A stretch of DNA of 11,612 nucleotides, from assembly GCA_017551405.1 (NCBI GenBank), contig JAFZLP010000140.1:1-11612 (forward strand), read 5' to 3'. The position numbers were made by a program, and so were the translations under genes. How positions within the stretch are numbered: the first letter of the stretch is position 1; each line of letters begins with the position of its first letter. Under the pieces are notes generated by a model, which did no database searches, was not told the DNA's origin, and was given only the letters and a program-made list of their open reading frames with translations. Shown here piece after piece: positions 6,560 to 11,612 of the stretch. Source of the DNA: Bacteroidales bacterium (GTDB lineage: Bacteria > Bacteroidota > Bacteroidia > Bacteroidales > UBA932).

Positions 6560-7822
6560 TTACTGTTTGAATTGTCTGAAGGCCAGGCAGGCGTTGTGTC
6601 CGCCGAAGCCGAGGGAATCGGAAATACCGAGGGTGAGCGGAGCCTTGACGGCCTTGTTGGGGGTGTAGTCGAGGTCGCACTCGGGGTCGGGCGTATCCAG
6701 GTTGATGGTCGGGGTGACGATGCCTTCGCCCAGGGAAAGCAGGGTTGCGATGGCCTCGGCCGCGCCGGCGGCGCCGAACATGTGGCCGGTCATGCTCTTG
6801 ATAGAGGTGATGTGGGCCTTGTAGGCGTTCTCGCCGAGGGCGAGCTTGTATGCCAGCGTCTCGGACACGTCGTTGAGGCGGGTGCCGGTGCCGTGCGCAT
6901 TGATATAGAGGCAGTCCTTTTCGGGATCGTATCCGGCCTCGTCGAGGGCCGCTCGGATGCAGCGGGCCTGGGTGGTGCCTTCCGGCCTCGGTGCAGTGGA
7001 GTGATAGGCGTCGCAGGTGTTGCCGTAGCCCACTATTTCGCCGTAGATCTTCGCGCCGCGCTCAAGCGCGTGCTCGAGCGACTCGAAAATGAGCACTGCG
7101 CCGCCGTCTGCCATGACGAATCCTGCCCTGTTGGCGTTGAACGGCAGGGATGCGTACTTCGGATCCTCTGCACGGGAAAGGGCCTTGGCGTTGACGAAAC
7201 CGGCAATCCCGACGGGAATGGTGGCATATTCGCAGCCTCCGGTGATGATGGCGTCGGCATAGCCTCCGGCGATTGCCCTGTAGGCCTCGCCAAGGGCGTG
7301 CGAAGAGGTAGCGCAGGCCGTGACTATATCGAGGCAGGGACCCTGGGCGAAGTTGTTGATGGCGATGTGCCCCGCGGCGATGTTGCCTATCATCGACGGG
7401 ATGAACATCGGGGAAATCCACTGTCCGCTCGGGTCTTCCACCATCTTGGTTATCTCGCGCTGCATGATTTCGAAACCGCCAATTCCGGAACCGACGTACA
7501 CTCCGAGCCTGGCAGGGTCGATATTGGCGTTCTCTCCCTGGCTGAGCAGGCCGGAATCGTGCATGGCCTGATAGGCGGCCGCGACGCCGTACTGGGTGAA
7601 CATGCCCTGCTTGCGCACGAACGCCTTGTCCATGCCATACTGGAGCGGGTCGAAGTCCCTTACCTTGCCTGCAATGTGGACAGGCAGCATGCTGGTGTCG
7701 TATTCAGTGATGGTATCGATGCCGCAGATGCCGTTTTTGAGGTTGTCCCAGAAAGTGGGAACGTCGTTTCCGAGGGGGGAGATGATTCCCAGCCCGGTAA
7801 TGACAACTCTGTGCTTTTCCAT
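6560..7822 (-). CDS. fabF: 3-oxoacyl-ACP synthase II (beta-ketoacyl-ACP synthase) FabF
   Basis: 420 residues. Condenses malonyl-ACP with a growing acyl-ACP, releasing CO2, to extend fatty acids by two carbons. The thiolase-fold start RVVITGLGIISPLGN is typical. The catalytic triad is Cys170 (VTACATSSHA), His310 (NAHGTGTRLND) and His347 (SIKSMTGHMFGAAGA); the offset from E. coli FabF Cys163, His303 and His340 is a constant seven residues, so no indel falls between them. A Cys-His-His triad separates it from FabH-type synthases. The C-terminal DSLGFGGHNACLAF is the usual FabF end. It is the first gene of a fabF-fabG pair and has a -7 element at 7863-7870. No acyl carrier protein gene lies next to it, although acpP often precedes fabF; this may be a second fabF copy or simply a different arrangement. 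Confidence 0.95.
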   Translation of the reverse strand: MEKHRVVITGLGIISPLGNDVPTFWDNLKNGICGIDTITEYDTSMLPVHIAGKVRDFDPLQYGMDKAFVRKQGMFTQYGVAAAYQAMHDSGLLSQGENANIDPARLGVYVGSGIGGFEIMQREITKMVEDPSGQWISPMFIPSMIGNIAAGHIAINNFAQGPCLDIVTACATSSHALGEAYRAIAGGYADAIITGGCEYATIPVGIAGFVNAKALSRAEDPKYASLPFNANRAGFVMADGGAVLIFESLEHALERGAKIYGEIVGYGNTCDAYHSTAPRPEGTTQARCIRAALDEAGYDPEKDCLYINAHGTGTRLNDVSETLAYKLALGENAYKAHITSIKSMTGHMFGAAGAAEAIATLLSLGEGIVTPTINLDTPDPECDLDYTPNKAVKAPLTLGISDSLGFGGHNACLAFRQFKQ

Positions 7823-7862
7823 ATCAGTTCGAGAGGTCTTTGGTCTAGTTTTGTACAGTAGG

Positions 7863-7870
7863 CAAAGGTA
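7863..7870 (-). promoter_or_regulatory. Probable Bacteroidetes -7 promoter element for fabF-fabG
   Basis: On the minus strand the bases read TACCTTTG followed by C, an exact TAnnTTTG match lying in the 57-base gap between the rodA stop and the fabF start. No TTTG lies at the -33 distance. It would give a leader of about 35 bases and lets fabF-fabG be transcribed independently of the wall-synthesis genes upstream. Confidence 0.55.
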
Positions 7871-7879
7871 GCAATTATT

Positions 7880-9172
7880 TTAGAAATACTTCTTTTCCTG
7901 CCTGTCCAGGGAGATGAAGATGAAGAGCATGGCCGTGAACGCCCACAGAGACGATCCGCCGTAACTGATGAAAGGCAGCGGGATGCCGATAACCGGCATG
8001 AGCCCTATAGTCATGCCGATATTGATGAACAGATGCATGAACAGGCACGAGGCCAGACAGTAGCCGTAGATTCGGGTGAATGCCTCCCTGCTCCTTTCGG
8101 AATCCTTGATTATCCTGGTGATGAGCAGGCCGTAGAGCACTATTACCAGCAGGCATCCGAAGAAACCCCATTCCTCGCCTATGGTGCAGAAGATGAAGTC
8201 GGTGCTCTGCTCGGGCACGAAGCCGTAGGTGGTCTGTGTGCCCTGCAGAAAGCCCTTGCCCCAGAAGCCGCCGGATCCTATCGCAATCATGCTCTGGCGG
8301 ACGTTGTACCCCACTCCGGCCGGGTCTTCCTTCATTCCCAGGAGCACCTCGATGCGCTTGCGCTGGTGGTCTGCCAGCACGTTGTCGAAAACCACCCTGG
8401 TGCTGAATATCAGCATCACCGCCGCGGCCACTCCAGCCACCATCAGCCACAGGGCCCGGCGCCTTTCGCGCGAAAGCGGGCGGAACGACTTCAGGATGGC
8501 CCACAGCCCTGCCAGCGCACCTACCACCACCGTGGCGAGGGATATCCATACCGAGGTTTTCAGGGTGAGGATGAAGAGCAGGACTGCAATCAGTATGATT
8601 ATCAGGAACCAGCCCGAAAGCCCCTCCCGGAACAGCGGGAAGAGGAAGCCCACGTAAACCAGCGCGGAACCCGTTTCGCTTTCGGCCACTATGGCCAGCA
8701 TCGGGACTCCTATCATGAGGGCTACCCTGAAGAAGTCGCGCCTGTTGTAGATGCTGAACGCCGCCTTCCCCATGTAGGTGGCCAGCACCAGCGATGTAGT
8801 GATTTTGGAGATCTCGGCAGGCTGGAAGCTGACGGCTCCGAACCGGAACCATGAATGCGAGCCCTTGACTTCCGCCCCGACGAAGATGACCGCCACCAAC
8901 AGCATCACCACGAAGAAGTAGGCCGGGCCGGAAATGACTTCCCACAGCCGCGGGCTCAGCGCAAACAGTATCCCGGCTGCGATCGCGAAACCCGACAGTA
9001 TCCACACGAACTGCTTTCCGCTCCTGCAGCTCCAGTCGAAGATACTCGACGGTTCACTGGAATGGATTGACGCATAGATATTTATCCAGCCGATTAACAC
9101 CAGCAGCAGGTAGTATATGACCAGCCGCCAGTCCACGGTGTTCTTCAGGCCTCTGTCAATTTGCCGGGACAT
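7880..9172 (-). CDS. rodA: Rod shape-determining protein RodA (SEDS peptidoglycan glycosyltransferase)
   Basis: 430 residues, an integral inner-membrane protein with about ten or more hydrophobic segments. RodA polymerises lipid II into glycan strands for side-wall elongation and works as a pair with PBP2, encoded immediately upstream. SEDS signatures are visible: GSHSWFRFGAVSFQPAEISK, then RKRIEVLLGMKEDPAG-GYNVRQSMIAIGSGG, then FVPEQSTDFIF with Asp325 as the probable catalytic Asp, and the final GMTIGLMPVIGIPLPFISYG. It is about 60 residues longer than E. coli RodA, largely from a central part (about 195-265) with added hydrophobic segments around a basic SRERRRA stretch. The ATG at 9170-9172 lies inside the end of mrdA (17-base overlap), implying translational coupling. 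FtsW is the alternative SEDS member, but the mre/mrdA context favours RodA. Confidence 0.95.
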   Translation of the reverse strand: MSRQIDRGLKNTVDWRLVIYYLLLVLIGWINIYASIHSSEPSSIFDWSCRSGKQFVWILSGFAIAAGILFALSPRLWEVISGPAYFFVVMLLVAVIFVGAEVKGSHSWFRFGAVSFQPAEISKITTSLVLATYMGKAAFSIYNRRDFFRVALMIGVPMLAIVAESETGSALVYVGFLFPLFREGLSGWFLIIILIAVLLFILTLKTSVWISLATVVVGALAGLWAILKSFRPLSRERRRALWLMVAGVAAAVMLIFSTRVVFDNVLADHQRKRIEVLLGMKEDPAGVGYNVRQSMIAIGSGGFWGKGFLQGTQTTYGFVPEQSTDFIFCTIGEEWGFFGCLLVIVLYGLLITRIIKDSERSREAFTRIYGYCLASCLFMHLFINIGMTIGLMPVIGIPLPFISYGGSSLWAFTAMLFIFISLDRQEKKYF

Positions 9173-10982
9173 CTATGAAGTGCGTTTGAATCATCCTATC
9201 TTCCAGTTCGGGCCGGGAGACTTGGCCTGTGAGATATTTTTCCACCAGGAGCGAGGCGATGGGGCAGGCGTAGGATCCTCCCCAGCCGGCGCCCTCTATG
9301 TAGCCGACCACCGCGATCTTCGGGTCGTCCTTGGGTGCGAAGCAGATGAAGACGGAGTTGTCGGCCCCGTGCGGGTTCTGCGCGGTGCCCGTCTTTCCGC
9401 AGATGTCCAGCCCCGGCACGCTCGCCATGCTGGCGGTGCCGCCGTTCCCCCATCCTCCGTTCACGGCCAGCCACATGCCCGGGATGACCTTGGAGAACTG
9501 GGAAGTGTCCACGAGGGTGTAGTGCTTTTCGCTGTATTCCGTTTGGGTCGAATCCCTTACGATGTGGGGGATCTTGTACCAGCCGCGGTTGGCCACGATG
9601 GCGGCCAGGTTGGCTATCTGCAGCGGGGTGGCGCCTATTTCGCCCTGGCCTATGGAGAGCGAAACCACGTTGCTGAAGCGCCAGCGCCCCTTGCCGTAGT
9701 ATTTGTCGTAGAACTTCGAGGTGGGGATGTTGCCGCCGAGTTCGGCCGGGAAGTCGCTGCCCAGCTTTTCCCCGAAACCGAAACTCAGCACGTATTCGCG
9801 CCATCTGTCGAAGGCCTCGCCCACCGAAGCGTATTTCTTGTTTTCCAGCAGGTTGCGGAGCACGTAGCAGAAGTAGGCGTTGCAGCTCATCATCACCGCT
9901 TCGGTAAGATTGATGGGGGAGCGGTGGTTGTGGCAGCCCAGCTTGCGGTTGGTGGTGTAGTAATAGCCCTGGCTGCAGGGATACTCGTAGTACGGCTCCA
10001 GCACCCCTTCCTGCAGGCCGATGAGGCCGTTTATGAGTTTGAACACCGAACCCGGGGGATACGAGGCCTGGACGGTGCGGTTGAACATGGGCTTGTTGGG
10101 ATCCATTACCAGCTTGCCGTAGTGGCTGCGGATGTCGGAAAGCACGTCCACGTCTATGCCGGGGCTGGACACCATGGCCAGGATCTCCCCGGAAGAGGGC
10201 TCGATGGCTATGAGGGAGCCTTTCTTGCCCGTCATCAGTTCCTGCCCGTACTGCTGCAGGGGGGCGTCGATGGTGGTGGTGATGTTCTTGCCGGGGACCG
10301 CCGGCTTGTCGTACTCGCCGTCGGCATAGGAGTTCTGCCTGCGGTTGCGGGAGTCCCGCAGGAAGATGTGGTAGCCCTTGGAGCCTCGCAGGTCCTTTTC
10401 GCGGGCGGCTTCGAGGCCGGTCTTGCCTATGTAGTCGCCGCTCCTGTAGACGTCCGGCTCCTTTTCGATATCGGACGCATCCACCTCGTTCACGTAGCCC
10501 AGCAGGTTGCCGCCGGCGTTGAACGGGTACTCGCGCACGCTTCTCACCTGCCCGCGGAAACCGGGGTATTCATACTGCATTTCCGCGAACTTCAGGTACT
10601 GCTCGACCGAAAGCTGCTTTACGAAAGTAAGCGTCTGGTATCCGATGCGGGAACGGTACTTCTTGTAATAGGCCATGCGCTCGTTCACGAAGGACGTGTC
10701 CACGCCCAGCGCATCCGCCAGAGCCAGCGTGTCGAAGGCCCTGACTTCGCGCGGGGTGACCAGGATGTCGTACGACACCTTGTTGCCCACCAGTTCCAGG
10801 CCGTTGCGGTCGTAGATGATGCCGCGCGGGGCGTACACCGTCTCGTAGACCATGGAGTTGTTGGTGGCGTCGCGCTTGTAGCTGCTGTCTATTATCTGGA
10901 TGAAGAAGATGCGCCCCAGCAGGATGGCGATGACCGCCCACAGCCCGATGATGAGTATCCTGGAACGGTTGTTTACTTCCAT
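9156..10982 (-). CDS. mrdA: Penicillin-binding protein 2 (elongation-specific DD-transpeptidase)
   Basis: 608 residues. A class B penicillin-binding protein that cross-links new peptidoglycan during elongation, anchored in the inner membrane with a periplasmic catalytic domain. An N-terminal membrane segment (about 9-31, ILIIGLWAVIAILLGRIFF) is followed by the pedestal/dimerisation domain starting at APRGIIYDRNG (51-61). The transpeptidase motifs are in order: Ser312-x2-Lys315 (PPGSVFK), Ser366-Cys367-Asn368 (MSCNAYF), and Lys530-Thr-Gly (CGKTGTAQNPHG). The reading frame stays open upstream to 11522, but that part lies over mreD and has no family resemblance; the ATG at 10980-10982 gives the expected short cytoplasmic MEVNNRSR lead. 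It overlaps mreD by 10 bases and rodA by 17. Neighbouring mreC, mreD and rodA identify it as PBP2 rather than the division protein FtsI. Confidence 0.95.
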   Translation of the reverse strand: MEVNNRSRILIIGLWAVIAILLGRIFFIQIIDSSYKRDATNNSMVYETVYAPRGIIYDRNGLELVGNKVSYDILVTPREVRAFDTLALADALGVDTSFVNERMAYYKKYRSRIGYQTLTFVKQLSVEQYLKFAEMQYEYPGFRGQVRSVREYPFNAGGNLLGYVNEVDASDIEKEPDVYRSGDYIGKTGLEAAREKDLRGSKGYHIFLRDSRNRRQNSYADGEYDKPAVPGKNITTTIDAPLQQYGQELMTGKKGSLIAIEPSSGEILAMVSSPGIDVDVLSDIRSHYGKLVMDPNKPMFNRTVQASYPPGSVFKLINGLIGLQEGVLEPYYEYPCSQGYYYTTNRKLGCHNHRSPINLTEAVMMSCNAYFCYVLRNLLENKKYASVGEAFDRWREYVLSFGFGEKLGSDFPAELGGNIPTSKFYDKYYGKGRWRFSNVVSLSIGQGEIGATPLQIANLAAIVANRGWYKIPHIVRDSTQTEYSEKHYTLVDTSQFSKVIPGMWLAVNGGWGNGGTASMASVPGLDICGKTGTAQNPHGADNSVFICFAPKDDPKIAVVGYIEGAGWGGSYACPIASLLVEKYLTGQVSRPELEDRMIQTHFIDVPAN

Positions 10983-11491
10983 TTCACGCCCTCCTCGCCT
11001 GAAAGCAGCCCTGCAACGGGTATCTCCACCAGGCTCGTGCACAGGGTGGAGAGCAGCCATCGGAGGGTGTTGAAACCAAAGGAACGCGTGCCGGCGGCAT
11101 CCACCCACACGTAGATCGCGAAGAATATTGCGGTGAAAAGGATGATGGCCAGGGCAATCTTGGGCATGCCCTGTTTCTGCACGCTGATCTTTTCGCCGCG
11201 TGCGAGGACTTCGCTGCCGAACACGAGCGAGAACAGCTGCCTGCGCAGGAAGGCCAGCGGAAGGAGGGCGACCACGCTCAGCCCCAGCACGCCGTGGGTC
11301 AGGAAGTCGACGGCGAAGCCGGTGGCGAACGTCACGAGCATCACGCCGGCGCCGCTCATGCCCATTGGCAGGCTGAACACCAGCAGCGGCAGTATGCAGA
11401 TGATGATGTACTGCCCCAGGTTGAGGAAGTTCCCCAGCAGGATCTGCAGAATTGCAAGCAGCACGTATACAAGCCAGAAACGGGACCTCAT
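10973..11491 (-). CDS. mreD: Rod shape-determining protein MreD
   Basis: 172 residues, inner membrane, mostly hydrophobic. Segments are recognisable at about 5-20, 28-41, 47-64, 68-82, 112-131 and near the C-terminus. MreD is part of the elongasome with MreC, RodA and PBP2 and has no known enzymatic activity. The stretch TGFAVDFLTHGVLGLSVVAL matches the conserved G-x3-D-x5-G-x2-G region of MreD. Sequence conservation in this family is low, so the call rests on that motif, the size and hydrophobicity, and the position between mreC and mrdA. Its ATG overlaps the mreC stop as ATGA, and its stop overlaps the start of mrdA by 10 bases, both suggesting coupled translation. Confidence 0.92.
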   Translation of the reverse strand: MRSRFWLVYVLLAILQILLGNFLNLGQYIIICILPLLVFSLPMGMSGAGVMLVTFATGFAVDFLTHGVLGLSVVALLPLAFLRRQLFSLVFGSEVLARGEKISVQKQGMPKIALAIILFTAIFFAIYVWVDAAGTRSFGFNTLRWLLSTLCTSLVEIPVAGLLSGEEGVKWK

Positions 11492-11612
11492 TGCTCTTCG
11501 GCCCCTCCTTCAAGCCTTTCAATCTGTTTCCTGTCGCGGTTTTCGACTATGGTTACGTAGCGCAGGGCGCTGAAATCCAGGAACAGCTCCACTTCCACCT
11601 CATTGACGGCGC
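11488..11612 (-). CDS. mreC: Rod shape-determining protein MreC (C-terminal end only)
   Basis: Only the last 40 residues and the stop are inside the window; the gene enters from the right edge. The visible end reads VEVELFLDFSALRYVTIVEN, then a charged tail RDRKQIERLEGGAEEQ. The FSALRYVTIVEN pattern is the last beta strand and tail of Bacteroidales MreC (compare the D-F-x2-L-x-Y-V-x-V-V pattern of the family). MreC is a periplasmic scaffold with one membrane anchor that links the MreB filament to PBP2 and RodA. The TGA stop shares bases with the mreD start in an ATGA overlap. The fragment is too short for domain analysis, but the location makes the call strong. Confidence 0.85.
   Translation of the reverse strand, partial: AVNEVEVELFLDFSALRYVTIVENRDRKQIERLEGGAEEQ

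Noticed and set aside
6572..7861. 429-codon open frame on the plus strand opposite fabF
   Set aside because: Shadow of fabF; low-complexity G, V, D and H-rich translation without motifs, while the minus strand encodes a complete FabF triad.
8033..8854. 273-codon open frame opposite rodA
   Set aside because: Antisense shadow rich in H, Q, E and G; the membrane segments and SEDS motifs of RodA lie on the minus strand.
9117..11114. Very long open frame on the plus strand (665 codons) opposite mrdA and mreD
   Set aside because: It is antisense to PBP2 with all catalytic motifs on the other strand. The composition is dominated by H, V, G and A with no recognisable domain, as expected from GC-rich third positions of the real gene.
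10983..11522. N-terminal extension of the mrdA frame to a 788-residue protein
   Set aside because: This part overlaps the real mreD in another frame, is rich in R, H, A and P, and precedes the normal PBP2 start and membrane anchor. The frame is open only by chance.
1..11612. CRISPR array, tRNA, rRNA, insertion sequence, phage or defence genes
   Set aside because: Reading through the window I found no repeat-spacer pattern, no cloverleaf or rRNA-like sequence, no transposase or integrase motif, and nearly every base lies in a recognised housekeeping gene.

Overview
The window is an ordinary, densely packed stretch of a bacterial chromosome, most likely from a GC-rich member of the Bacteroidales. 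Four sites match the Bacteroidetes -7 promoter consensus TAnnTTTG just upstream of genes, Shine-Dalgarno sequences are mostly absent, and the proteins (a 608-residue PBP2, a 430-residue RodA, the FabG and GNAT types, a GH51 arabinofuranosidase) have a Bacteroidales flavour. An Alistipes-like or other gut lineage is plausible, but that is inference. Ten genes are complete or nearly so, and two are cut by the window edges. I see no rRNA, tRNA, CRISPR array, insertion sequence, phage gene or long repeat, and no gene-free stretch longer than about 75 bases.

Left part (1-3532): the 3' end of a GH51 alpha-L-arabinofuranosidase runs rightward and ends in a 4-base overlap with rubrerythrin, which runs leftward. 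Rubrerythrin lies 25 bases downstream of a lipoprotein-type alkaline phosphatase on the same strand. A short divergent intergenic region (2962-3034), with a -7 element for each side, separates the phosphatase from a small GNAT acetyltransferase.

Middle (3534-5805): a ComF-type phosphoribosyltransferase converges on the acetyltransferase with a 1-base gap. It diverges from an M24-family Xaa-Pro peptidase, which has its own -7 element.

Right part (5816-11612), all leftward: in transcription order these are the mreC tail, mreD, mrdA (PBP2), rodA, fabF and fabG. The first four overlap end to start (4, 10 and 17 bases) and form the cell-elongation module: MreC and MreD organise the complex, RodA polymerises glycan strands and PBP2 cross-links them. 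The fabF-fabG pair follows after 57 bases with its own -7 element and supplies two steps of fatty acid chain elongation. This places envelope lipid synthesis directly behind wall synthesis.

I found no convincing undescribed system. The second-look items are modest: very tight convergent gene ends, the overlap-coupled elongasome genes, a divergent promoter pair too close for simultaneous use, a C-terminal extension on the phosphatase, and a degenerate acetyl-CoA loop in the acetyltransferase.
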